Source of the DNA: Cochliopodium minus
Lineage: Eukaryota > Discosea > Himatismenida > Cochliopodiidae
Assembly (NCBI GenBank): GCA_024220525.1
Contig: JAMYWO010000055.1
Coordinates: forward strand, 37,862-94,479
DNA length: 56,618 nt
Direction of reading: 5' to 3'
Part shown: piece by piece, positions 1 through 10,294 of the stretch
How positions within the stretch are numbered: position 1 is the stretch's first letter
Layout: each line of letters begins with the position of its first letter
Position numbers and translations under genes: made by a program
The notes under the pieces: generated by a model
Told to the model about the DNA's origin: nothing
Databases searched by the model: none
The model's input: the letters and a program-made list of their open reading frames with translations, nothing else

Positions 1-78
1 ATAAAATAAATAAAATAAATAAAATAAATAAAATAAATAAAATAAATAAAATAAAATAAATAAAATAAATAAAATAAT
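1..78. repeat. AAAT/AAAAT simple repeat at window edge
   Basis: Near-perfect run of ATAAA-type units. On the minus strand it is T-rich, which is the texture of introns of minus-strand genes here. It therefore fits the interior of the asparagine synthetase intron whose donor lies at 96-101. Confidence 0.9.
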
Positions 79-101
79 GAAAAAAAAAATAAAAAGGATA
101 C

Positions 102-1399
102 CAGGCGGAAAGACTTGAAATTTATCACAATTTTGTTTGATTGCTTTCATTTCACTATTTTGTAAAATAAAAAAGCACAATTTTTTTTTTAAAAAAAAGA
201 GTCAAATAAAAGTGAATTACCTGGAAAACCAAATGCTTCCATCCTGAGAGTTGGTCCCATAATAGAAAGAGGTTCTTTTTTTTATATCAAAAATTTATTT
301 TTTTAATTTAAATTACAAAAAAATAAAGAGAAAAAAACAATAAAAAGAAAATTTTTAATTAAATTATAAAGAAATGTATAAAGAAACGTATATTTAAATT
401 ATAAAGAAAAGTATAAGTATAAAAACGATTTAGAAAGGGTAAAAGAGATAAAAGGAAGAAAACAAAAGTAAAAGAGTTTTTTTAAAATTTGAAAAAAAAA
501 AAAGTACACTCCAATAGGATCTCTAGCTGCCATGAATGTATTATTTTTTAAATCCAACAAAATGAAAGAAAACATTCCATCCAACATGGAAGCTGTCTGG
601 GTTTAATAAAAAAATTAATTCAATATAATAATATTTAAAACACATATTGAGAAGGATAAGATGAAAATTATAAGTAAAAGTAAAAAGGAGATTTAAAAAA
701 ATTATTAAAAAAATGAGATAAATTAAGAAATGAAAAAGAATATTAATTAAAAAGAAAAGAAAGTGTTAAATGAGGGGATGAATGGTGTAAAGAGTGAGTT
801 AAAAGATTTTCTAAAAATTACTTTAACAGCACCAAATTTCTGGTATAAGGGTAAAATAGGTTCACAATCACTTCCAGTTTTGAAGGGATAATCAGAAAAC
901 TCTTTTCTAAAATCCTTATGATTATAAATTTCTCCATTTACACAAAGAATCAAAGTATTATCTCCATTAGTGAGTGGTTGTTCTCCTCCACTTTTATTAA
1001 ATTAAAAATGATCAACAAATATCATTCAAGTTATAAAAAATGAATACCTTGGATCAACAATTGCCTTAATTTATAAAAAAAAAAGTTAAAAAAAGAGGAA
1101 AATTAAAGAAAACATAATTCAATTTAATTACCAATCTTTCATGCACAAGAATATTTTTTTCACCATTTGATTCGTTATAAAAAACACCTTTATTTTGTTA
1201 TTTTTTATTAATATATTTAATTATAGCGTACCACTCCAATCTGTTCCACGATGCCTTTGTAATTTTGATAATGCAAGAGCCATTTTTCTGAATTCATTTG
1301 GATCCATAGTTGACTTACTTCTCAATATTCCCAAAATACCACACTATTAAACAATTTTTTGGATTCAAAACTTTAAAACCAAACTTCATTCCTTACCAT
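102..1399 (-). CDS. Asparagine synthetase (glutamine-hydrolysing), 5' part; runs off the left edge
   Basis: Makes asparagine from aspartate, ATP and glutamine in the cytosol. About nine exons encode the N-terminal class-II glutamine amidotransferase domain. The initiator ATG (1397-1399) stands alone before a GTAAGG donor. The next exon starts at 1343 with Cys-Gly-Ile-Leu-Gly-Ile-Leu, so the Cys exposed after Met removal is the nucleophile. Later family blocks seen are [59 protein letters not shown] and FQVFPPG. AIVDP comes from a 17-nt exon (1048-1064). The last visible exon ends at 102 with a GTATCC donor, near residue 165 of about 550. The ATP-pyrophosphatase domain with its SGGLDSS motif is outside the window. 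The C-terminal half of an asparagine synthetase lies at the other end (55319-56190), also on the minus strand. Confidence 0.93.
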
Positions 1400-1583
1400 T
1401 TTATTTTTAATTTCTTATTTGAATAGATAAACTTTATTTTTTTTTTATTTTTTTATTTTTTAAATCACACTTTTAAAAAAATTAAAAAATAAAAATAAAA
1501 ATCACTTTCATTTGGGAAAATTATAAGAAAAAATAACTATTTTAATTGTTTATTTATTCTTTGATTCTTGGTTGAAGATGCTT

Positions 1584-2975
1584 TCAAATAAAAGAATAAA
1601 GCATTTTTGAGAAAGTTTGGAAATCCAAAAACCCTGTAGATTGAGGATCCCATTCTGAAAATAAAAAAAGAACTTCCCCTGAAGTTGGATTGATTCCCAA
1701 TTTATGAAGAGATTTTGTGAATTCTAAAGAAAAATGAAATTAATTAATAAAATAAATTGGAATTAAATAATCAAATCAAATTAAATAAAATATTTGTAAC
1801 CCTCCAAGTCAACTTTGTTGTCTTTATTAGAGTCAAACAAAGAAAAAACTTTTAGAATTTCTTTTTCATCCTCTTCTGAAATAGAACTTTTTTTTTTAAT
1901 TGTGTCAGAAATACTCATCATTCTTATAAACTCTTCCAAACTCAAATTTCCATCCCCATCTTTTAAAAATTAATAAATTTAAACAATTTTTTTAAAAAAA
2001 CTGTTTTATAAGAAGTAAAATGTTTTAATAAAAGAAATTTGGTTATCTTGTTTTTAAAGAAATTTAAAGAAATCTGAAAATGGGTTGAGAGAAATGACTC
2101 AAAATAATGAAAGAATGAAATATTTTAAGAAAAATGTTAAATATTTTAAGTAAAATATAAAATATTTTTTGAAAAAAAAAGAACCCAAATCATTTCTTTT
2201 CAACCAATCTAATACGTATTCCTCGTTCACTTCTTTCCCAAAAAGGTTCCTTTCTCTCACCTATTAATATCATTTTGTAAATAAATAAGAGTAAAGTTAT
2301 AAAACGAATGAAAATAATAAATATGTTTTAAAAGAAAATTTTTATTTGTAAGAGTATTATTTGTTATATTTTTGTTTACAGCAATTATAAATTGTTGATG
2401 ACTTATTGTTTTGTTTCCTTCTTTGTCAATTTGATTAAATCTATTTTTTAAAAGATTTTTAATTGTGAAATGATCCTTTTTTAATAAAAAAAGAGAGTGT
2501 TACATTTCAGTGAGTTCTTTTTCCAAAGAATCATTTATCTTTTTGAGTTTTGACCTTAAAGGAGGGTAGAAAATTAATTTTTAATTCTAAATTTGATGTT
2601 ATGAAAAAAAAAAAACATTTTTTCTTTCAGATTTCCATTCATTAAAGTTCTGAATTCATGAAATTCGATATAATTATCCCCATCCTCATCCAAAACATGC
2701 ATTAATTCAAATATTTCTGTTGAGCTTATTTCTACTCCCAAAGTTTTCATTCCCTCTTTTAATAAAGTGTTTCATAAACATATATATGAATTAATTCGAA
2801 AATAGATTTTACCCAATAATTCTTCTGAACTGAAAAATATATTTTTCTTTTATTTCAAAAATATATATTTTTGTTTTCAATCAAATTACGTTATTCTTCC
2901 ACTATTATCTGTATCAAATAACTCAAAGATTGATTTCAATTCTTCATCACTAATATTATTAAATATTTCTTCCAT
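1584..2975 (-). CDS. Multi-EF-hand calcium-binding protein (calmodulin/centrin-like)
   Basis: Predicted calcium sensor built from about eight exons. Exon 1 (2975-2890) starts MEEIFNNIS and holds an EF-hand loop DTDNSGRIT that continues into a 17-nt exon giving TSEELL. The second hand has loop DEDGDNYIEFHEF (about 2640-2755). Further exons encode a degenerate hand (FNQIDKEGNKTISHQQF), a loop DGDGNLSLEEF split by an intron, DSNKDNKVDLE, and a last weak hand DPQSTGFLDFQTF before the stop at 1584. The total is about 240-260 residues, longer than calmodulin (about 149), so it looks like a six-hand member rather than calmodulin itself. Canonical Asp/Glu ligands are visible in hands 1, 2 and the two C-terminal central ones. 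No signal peptide or membrane segment is seen. The exact partner protein cannot be inferred. Confidence 0.8.
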
Positions 2976-3093
2976 TTCTTTTTTTTTATTTATTTGAGAA
3001 GAAACAAGAAAATTTTTCAAAAGAAACAAGAAATATTGTTCATAAAAAGAAATGATTAATGAGAATTTCGATTTAATTTTTTTGAAAAGAAAA

Positions 3094-4671
3094 TTAATCA
3101 ACATTTTGTTTATTTAATTCCCATTCTCTTGTTTTGGAAGTACCCCAAGAATTAGCATCTCTCACAACACCAGTTCTTCCACCTTCTCCAATTACAAAAG
3201 AAAGGCGGGTTTTGATGAGATCAATCTTTTCTTGGTGGCTCATTTTACCGTTCAAATCAACAAAGTATTTTGCCATTGAATCGAAATCTCTTGCGAAAAG
3301 TAAGTGAACTAATCTTCCTTCATCCAAGTTTTCAAAAATGGTGGCGTTGTGTTTTGCATAGGTTTGTTTATCTTTTTCAAAATAATCAGGAATTTCAGTC
3401 CAGTGAGTGAGAGGAGAATGATGGTGCACAACATGATAATCTTCATTCCAAATGTTGTCCATTCCGTTCAAAATGGTCACAGAATTAACATACTGATTTG
3501 TAGGATCGTTAGGATCAACAAAAGCATGCCACAAATAAGCGATTGCTGCAAAAAATAAAAAGCATTCCAATTGTGCGAAATAAACGTAAAGAACACAAAA
3601 TTTCCAATCAACATATGCCAACAAAAAGATGAGAGAGTAATAATAAACCATTCCTACTGCCATTCTGAATGCCAACATATATTCTTTTCTTTTCAGAAAT
3701 AATAAGAATGGGGAGATCCCAATCCAATATAATGTGAATCTTGGAACGAATATAAAAAAACTCCATGGATCTGTTCTATCCAAATCCAAATTTGTATGAA
3801 CATCATCCTAATTTTTTGTAAATAAATTTCTAAAATTCTTATAATAAATTTAGTTGAATAATTACAAGATCATTATGCCAACGATGATGTACTTTATTGT
3901 GAGCAATTGCATAACTGTTTGGGACTTGGCCTTTAATGAAAAAATTTTGAAAAATAAAATAAAGCAAAAATTTGAGAAAAGCGTATCATTTCTTCTATCT
4001 ATTGATTGTTATAAGATTATAAGCATAAATTTTGAAGAGAATATATGAGAAAAATATATAAAGAAATCAAACCATAAATAGGTGCGCACCACCATTGACA
4101 AATTCCATTCAAAAAATGAAATGGTTTTTTAAAAATTCCTTTATTATCATGTCCTTCTTTATGGATAAGTACATGCAAATGAGCCATAAATCTGAATCCA
4201 GGTCCCAATCTCAAAAAATGATATAATAATACAGCAGTAACCTCGAATCCAAATTTTGTGCTATAAATTTGATTTGGATTAGTATTATTTTTGATAAAAA
4301 AACAGAAAATATATTTTGAGATTTTTTTACTATCTTTGATAAAAAAAATAAAGAAGAATGGGAGGATAAACAGCCAAGAAAAAAATCCATGGAATATAGG
4401 AATGATTTCTTGGATCTTTCAACATTAATTTTCCTAAAGGTCTTGAAACAGATCTAACCAATTCTGGCAATTTTTTCAATGTTTCTGATGAGAAATATAT
4501 TCTTTGAATTGCCCACCATACAAATGTCACAATGGCAATCAAAAATAACATAGGTGGTGCAACCAAAATTACTTCAAATATTGCCCATGTTATAGCAACT
4601 TTATCTGGCAAATAATTCCAAGGAAATGGTCTATAAACCTTCTTCTCAGATTTTGTAGTTTTATCGTTCAT
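3094..4671 (-). CDS. Membrane fatty acid desaturase/hydroxylase-family protein
   Basis: Di-iron membrane enzyme of the fatty acid desaturase superfamily, expected in the ER, inserting a double bond or hydroxyl in an acyl chain. Four coding exons: 4671 to about 4331; about 4268-4071; about 3934-3869; about 3807-3094. Three histidine boxes are present in order: HLHVLIHKEGH, HNKVHHRWHND and HVVHHH (as NEDYHVVHHHSPLTHW). Hydrophobic stretches flank them (VAITWAIFEVILVAPPMLFLIAIVTFVWW near residue 30 in pieces; IPWIFFLAVYPPILLYFF near 95; two or more in the 3500-3750 exon). The second box sits in its own small exon (GQVPN to HNDL). Length is about 440 aa. Regiospecificity cannot be told from sequence; no fused cytochrome b5 domain is seen. 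Confidence 0.85.
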
Positions 4672-4770
4672 TTTTTTTTTTTTAAGAATAAAAATATTTG
4701 ATAAAATAAAAAATATAAAAATTATGTGATAATCAAAATTTTTCTATCAAGACAATTCAAAGATGAAAAT

Positions 4771-5096
4771 ACAATTTTTGAATTTCATTTATATTTCTTC
4801 TTGTCAACACAATTATATAATTTAAAGTGAATTCCAATGATATATTGAAAAAAGAAATTCAAGAAGAGAATAGATCAATTGAAAATTCATTTCTTGTTAA
4901 AACTGGCACTTATTACTTAACTAGGTTTTTTGGGTTTACAATTTTTGAATTTCATTTATATTTCTTCATTTATAATTATATATAATTAAAAGTGAAGAAA
5001 TTCAAGAAGAGATCAATTGAAAATTCATTTCGCTTAAAACTTTTTAATTTTCTAGTTGCAACTGGCACTTATTACTTATCTGGGATTTTTGGGTTT
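4771..5096. repeat. Diverged tandem duplication (about 165 bp x 2) upstream of the desaturase gene
   Basis: Copy 1 (4771-4937) and copy 2 (4938-5096) both begin ACAATTTTTGAATTTCATTT, share an internal block AGATCAATTGAAAATTCATTT, and end ACTGGCACTTATTACTTA followed by a TTTTTGGGTTT tail. Copies differ by small indels. The duplication lies in the roughly 700-bp gap between the divergent desaturase and SAPS genes, so it may hold promoter elements. Confidence 0.85.
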
Positions 5097-5187
5097 AATT
5101 TCCTTTTAATTCTTTTAAGAATTTGCAATGATTCAATTCAATCATCTTTATATTTTTGATTAAGTAAAGATGTGCGTTTTCCAGGAT

Positions 5188-5375
5188 GTTTTTTNTTTTA
5201 TTTTTTATTTTTTATTTTTTATTTTTTATTTTTCATTTTTTATTTTTTATTTTTTATTTTTTATTTTTTATAATTTATTTTTAATTATTTTAATTATTTT
5301 AATTATTTTTTATTTTTATTTTTTTTAATTTTTATTTTAATTATTTTTTATTTTAATTATTTTTTTTTTTTAAAA
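5188..5375. repeat. TTTTTTA low-complexity tract with one ambiguous base (n at 5195)
   Basis: Repeated TTTTTTA units, T-rich on the plus strand as in introns of plus-strand genes here. The only ambiguous base noticed in the window sits at its left edge, immediately upstream of the first recognisable SAPS exon. Confidence 0.8.
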
Positions 5376-5379
5376 AAAG

Positions 5380-7186
5380 GATTGTCAATAGTGATACAAG
5401 TGTTAAATTTATTACACAAAGACACAGAGTCTTATGAAAATGAGCCACCAGAAGAGGAGAAAAAGGAGATTCCCTTCTTCGTTCAGCAATTCACCGACAA
5501 GTTGTCCGATTTTGTTAATGTCTTGAAAACCCCTTCTCAACGTCCTTCCATCACCAACTCCTCTGGTATAATCCCCTCCCCTTTCGGTAATACTCGTCTC
5601 AAAGTTTTGGTAAATCAAATAAAAAATTATAAAATTAAAAATAAAATTATTTCAAGTTATTTATTTATTTTTAATTTAATTTATTTTTTGATTTTTTTTA
5701 TTAGTTTGATTTTAATTTTTAAATTTTCATACTTTATTTTTTTCTATATTAAATTTTTTGTTAATTTTTTTTTTCGCATCTTTTGTATTAATCTGTTTTT
5801 TAATTTTATTTTAGTTATATTTTTTATTTTTGTTCTATTTTTTATTTTATTAATTTCATTTATTTTTATTTTTTATTCTTTTTTATTTTCGTTACGACTT
5901 ATTATTTTTTTTGAATATTTTGTTATTTTTTATTTTTCATTTAATTTATTATTCATTCATTTATTCATTTGAATTGTTTATTATTTTAATTTACATTTTT
6001 AATTTTTTTTTTGTTTCTTATTTTTGTTATTATTTAATTTATTTTTTAATTTAATATTTATTTATTTATTTATTTATTTATTTTAGGAATTTGTTGTGGG
6101 GTTGATGTCTACAGGGTTTCAGTCAGTATTTTCGAAACTTCAAGACTTGGACGTCTTCAAAATTTGTTTGGAAATTTTTTTCGAGTATAAATGGAACAAT
6201 TTCATCCATCATCAAGTCTATCTCATGATGTCCAGAATCCTCAGCGGCGATCCTAATCTCATCCAAACTGTAACCTTTTTTTTTATTATTTTTTTTTTAA
6301 ACTTAATGTTGATTTATTTCATTTTTTATTTATTTTATTTATTTATTTATTTTTTTTATTATTTTTTTTTTCATTTTTTTTTTAAACTTTGTCAAGTTGA
6401 TTTTATTAATTTTATTTTTATTTTATTTTTATTATGATTATTATTTTACATTATATCTTTTTAATCCTCTAAATTATTTTATTTTTGATTTTTAAATTAT
6501 TTTACTTATTTTTAATTATTTTGAACTCATTATTTATACACAAATTTTTTTTTTTGAATGATCTTCTTTATTTTTTATATTAATTTTAATTTTATTTTAA
6601 TAATTTATTTTTTATTTGCCCATTATTTTTTTTTTTATTTTTTTTATTTTTTTTTTTAAAAAAAAACCAGATTCTTGAAGAAAGTAAGTTCATTGAAAAG
6701 ACTTTAGAATCTTTCGACAAATACGACAGTTCCACGGTGGGTTATTTCGGACACTTGGTCGAACTCTGCAACGAATTAATCTCCGCTTCTTCTCTTTCTG
6801 AATCTCTCAACAATTATTTATTATCTTTTGATAAGTGGGGTGTATTCATTTCTGGAAAACTTGAAGAAATAAACGAAATATGCCAAACCGTAATAAAAAA
6901 TTAATTATTTAAATTTAATTTATACTTATTTTATTTTTTAATAATTTTTTTTTTTTATTGTTTTATTTATTTTAATAATTTTTTTTTTTAGGGACCTCAA
7001 ATAGATGATGAAGAAGAAGATTTTAATGCTTATGATCATATTCCTGATCAATATTATTTTGGTAATCAACACAATAAAATTGGCCTGGATGATGATGAGG
7101 ATGATGATAAGTTGTCTAAATTAGGTAAAATGTTAGAAATTAGGGATAATGAAGATGATAATGAGGAAGATAACGAAGATGACTAA
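5380..7186 (+). CDS. SAPS-domain regulatory subunit of PP6 phosphatase, 3' part only
   Basis: SAPS proteins (yeast SAP185/190, human PPP6R1-3) bind the Sit4/PP6 catalytic subunit. Four exons are visible: 5380-5609, 6087-6269, 6671-6889 and 6992-7186, joined in phase to about 275 codons. Diagnostic SAPS sequence spans exons 1-2: PFGNTRLKVLEFVVGLMSTG, then FFEYKWNNFIHHQV (family pattern FFxYPWNNFLHNQV). The C-terminus is acidic (DDDEDDDKLSKL, EEDNEDD). Exon 1 begins after an AG acceptor with no in-frame ATG, and the roughly 300 residues that normally precede this part of the domain are not found in the 700 bp upstream. The gene is therefore 5'-truncated here, by assembly or in reality. Confidence 0.8.
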
Positions 7187-7493
7187 CAAAAGAAATGAAA
7201 TGACTTTCAATTTCCAAAAAAAAAAAAAAAAATATAATAAATTAAAAATTTTTTTTTTTCATTCATCTTTCGCTTTTGGTTATTTTGTCTCATAAACAAA
7301 TAAATATTTCAAGACCCTTTTTGATAATGAAAAAATCCATTTGAAAAGAAATATTTCTTCAGTTATCTCAAAAAATTATTTACAAACTTTTAAAATCTTT
7401 TTAATTAAAATGAAAAATAGAGAAAAAAAAATATAAAGTTTCAAAGAAAAAGATCAAAGATCAAAAAGAGACTTTGATTACGAAAGATAAAGA

Positions 7494-8720
7494 TCAAATG
7501 ACATTGATCTCACTTTCTATATTCTTCAAAGCCCAGATCTTGGCTCTCTTCCTCTCCAAGTTCCTATTAGGATGGGTGGTCTTGATGGTGACCAAAGCCA
7601 ACTCCTTAAACTTTTTGTTGCCTCGAAGCTTTCTCTCGAAATGAACCAGACTGATTCCCTCCCACTCCTTAAACTTTTCTTTGACAAGTTCAGGTTCATA
7701 AACGAGATAATATTCGTCCTTTTCATCTTTCTCAACCCAAAAGAATTCAGAATGATCCTTGAGCACTCGGGATAATCTTTGATAGCATATTGAATGTGCA
7801 ATTTGTTCTCCACGCTTGTCTTTTAGTCTTCCTAGAAACATATTGTAATCCACTATCTCCAAATTGTTTGGATTGGTCATCATACGCATCTCTTTGTTGT
7901 TTCTCACGTTGTATTTCCTCTCAGTGGTGATATATTTGTCCAGCTTCTTTGAATCTTCTGGATTCTTTCTTGGTCTACCTCTTTTTCTTTTCACAGGTAA
8001 TGTTGAACTATTTTCATTAGTATTATTGGTGTTATTATTGCTAGTATTTTTCGCACTCTCCATATTTTTGTTGGGTAATAATGTCTTGTTAATGATTTTT
8101 TTATCATTGCTATTGGATGGGATAGTATTGATATTAATACTGTTGTATGTCAATAATTTTGTTTTATTGCTATTCAGGGGAGTATTTATAGGAGGTGGGT
8201 TATTATTATTATTTATTAAAATGTTGTTATTCAATAGTCCAAAGGTATTTAGTGGCGAATAATTATACATCTGATCATACCCCAGTATACTTTCCTCGAA
8301 ATTGTTATATTGGTGATGATTATGGTAGGATTCATAGTTATTCGTTATTCCTGATGAATAATTGGAATCCAGCTCTGTATAGTGAGTATTAAACACAGGA
8401 TTATTTTCTAGTGTACTATTATAAGAGAAAGGATTGCTGGATTCTGACTTAAATTGGCCACTTGTTGATGAATTCCAATTATTCGAAGAATTATTCACAT
8501 TTGGATGGTTTAATTGATTATCATTTTTATTCTGACTAAATTGTTGATAATTATCTATTCTGTATGTATTATTGTTCATGAAATTATTATTGTAGACACT
8601 TTCGTTGTTCGGATTATTTATTGGAATGCTATTCTTATCTTGGAATTCCAAGTTGAAATATTCCATCAATTCCTTATCAACTATTTCAAAATTGTCAAAT
8701 AAAGGAAAGTCTTTATCCAT
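7494..8720 (-). CDS. Asn-rich AT-hook DNA-binding protein with a possible winged-helix C-domain
   Basis: Intronless, 408 codons. Residues about 30-230 are low-complexity and rich in Asn/Ser. At about 243-262 lies KRKRGRPRKNPEDSKK, a canonical AT-hook (GRP core in basic flanks) that would bind the minor groove of AT-rich DNA and act as a nuclear signal. The conserved-looking C-terminal 115 residues (DYNMFLGRLKD to the end) have alternating hydrophobics and a FFWVEKDEKDEYYLVYEPE...HFERKLRGNKKFKEL segment. That recalls heat-shock-factor-type winged helices (W...F.I.D...SFVRQLN..GF.K), but the match is loose and is inference. Codons in the C-terminal part are less AT-rich than in the Asn tract. 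Convergent with the SAPS gene, 307 bp apart. Likely a transcription or chromatin factor. Confidence 0.7.
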   Translation of the reverse strand: MDKDFPLFDNFEIVDKELMEYFNLEFQDKNSIPINNPNNESVYNNNFMNNNTYRIDNYQQFSQNKNDNQLNHPNVNNSSNNWNSSTSGQFKSESSNPFSYNSTLENNPVFNTHYTELDSNYSSGITNNYESYHNHHQYNNFEESILGYDQMYNYSPLNTFGLLNNNILINNNNNPPPINTPLNSNKTKLLTYNSININTIPSNSNDKKIINKTLLPNKNMESAKNTSNNNTNNTNENSSTLPVKRKRGRPRKNPEDSKKLDKYITTERKYNVRNNKEMRMMTNPNNLEIVDYNMFLGRLKDKRGEQIAHSICYQRLSRVLKDHSEFFWVEKDEKDEYYLVYEPELVKEKFKEWEGISLVHFERKLRGNKKFKELALVTIKTTHPNRNLERKRAKIWALKNIESEINVI

Positions 8721-8943
8721 TCTTTTGTTTCAATTTTTTATAATTAAAATAATTTACTATTAAAATTTTCCAAAATTTGAAACCATTAACTATCAAATGT
8801 ATTCTTATTGACGTAACCATATTAATTTGTTTTTTTTGATATCATAACAATCCCTTTTTTAAAAAAATAAATTGTAGAGGAAGTTTTTCAGATAAAAAAA
8901 AAAAAAAATAATTTTTATTATGAATAACTGAAATGTTAATTTT

Positions 8944-9689
8944 TTAAGGTATATTTTTGTTTGATGACATCAAATCAATTGCATAATCAAAATCTTTTTC
9001 TATCAAATTAATTATCGTATTCCATAAAGAATTGTTACCACAAGAATGTAGTTTGCAATAAAAAGAAAAAGAGAATAGATCATGTTCTTTGGAAATCAAT
9101 TTGTTCTTAATTGCATCTTTGTGTCTCTTTCCATCAGGAATTTTAGTGTTGAAAGATCTGGGATAATGGTCCAAAGTGATGAATTCCAAATCAACGAAAC
9201 AACTTTCTAAAGGATTGGGAGAAATAATAATATTGCTTGCTCTAATATCTCCATGCTTTTTATTGATTGAATGAATCTTCTTTAGATGAAGAGAAAGAAA
9301 TAGATGTCTTCTATTTTGTTTGCATAATGAGTATCCTCTACGTAAGTATAAACAACCAACCCATGTGTTTCTCCAATGTATACTTTGCAATCTTTTACTA
9401 ATTGATGATAGTAATCATAAGTTTTGTTTCGATCAACTTTGAAATATTTATAAACTTTTTCATAGGGAGAACTTTCTTTCTCAGATTTTGATAAGTTTTC
9501 TGGAACAAGAACATTTTTTTTTTCTTTTTTTAGTGAAGGTCGATACATGACATTTTCATTCTTGTTTTTCCAACTTAATTCTTTTTGTGGGGGAATGGTT
9601 AGAGATTTCAAAAACTTGTTAACACTCCCTTTTCTTTTTCTTCTATTGAAATTATCTTGGTGTGAATCCACTTGTTGTATTTGAAGCAA
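8944..9689 (-). CDS. Protein-kinase-like gene, interrupted
   Basis: Two overlapping minus-strand frames seem to belong together. The upstream one is basic (NRRKRKGSVNKFLKS) and ends in a kinase-like beta5/hinge segment (KVYIGETHGLVVYTYVED). The downstream one holds a catalytic loop HGDIRASNIII (HxDxxxxN pattern) followed by FVDLEF in the DFG position and EHDLFSF resembling the F-helix. The frames cross at about 9282-9390. Either a roughly 62-nt intron (GTAGAG to CTAAAG) or a frame change joins them; the intron would remove the helix usually found between hinge and catalytic loop. The glycine loop and VAIK lysine are not recognised. Catalytic Asp and Asn are present, so it could be active if a full N-lobe is encoded upstream. 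Family unknown. Confidence 0.5.
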
Positions 9690-9903
9690 ATTCCAATTAC
9701 AATTCCCTTCTCATTTGTTTCTTTTCATATTTAAATAGAGTCCCCAAGTTTTTTCATTTAAATTTGAATCTATTTCATCCAGTTGATAAATGAAAGATTT
9801 GATGAAACAAGCGCTTGTGGTCAGTGGATATCTTTAAAATCAAACCAATATTTTTTTTTATCTACTACCTTGGTTTTCAAAGAATTGAAAGATAAAGGGA
9901 ATT

Positions 9904-10122
9904 TCATTGGAGAAGCTCTTTTGGGTGAAAGAAATGTTTTTTGTTTGAAAATATATTTCCCTGTTTGTTTAATTTTTTCTTTTGAAGATCTTCATTGTAT
10001 ACTAATTCATCAACAGACTGAAAGAATTCATTGTTTGTCACGAGTCTTCTTTTTCTTTTTTTTATGTGAAAAAGGAAAATATTATCGAAATCACAATTAT
10101 TTATGTTTATTTCTTTGATCAT
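9904..10122 (-). other. Lys/Asn-rich open frame, possibly the 5' part of the kinase-like locus
   Basis: ATG-initiated 72-codon frame (MIKEININNCDFDN) with the Lys/Asn composition of real coding sequence here. A second minus frame just downstream (SPMKFPLSFNSLKTKVV) also looks coding. The opposite strand is open from 9783 to 10118, but its Phe/Leu/Cys-rich product looks like an antisense shadow. No homology recognised. The stretch to 10294 is otherwise AT-rich with nothing I can name. Confidence 0.25.
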
Positions 10123-10294
10123 TAAATTTTTTTAAATTAAATTAAATAAATAAAAAAAAATAAAATTGATTAATAAAGATGGATTAATAAAGAAGGATCT
10201 CATTTTATTAATTTTTTTTTTTTTGAATCATTAAAAAATAATTTTCAATTAAAAAAAGAATTTAGTACACCAAAATGATGGATCCACTTTTCAG

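Noticed and set aside
102-1399. Asparagine synthetase half-genes as simple pseudogenes
   Set aside because: All visible exons are open, in phase and keep family motifs; the loss is only of parts lying outside or at the edges of the window.
9783-10118. Plus-strand frame opposite the kinase-like locus
   Set aside because: Phe/Leu/Cys-rich, no recognised motif; the opposite strand has the Lys/Asn-rich composition of true exons here. Not fully excluded.
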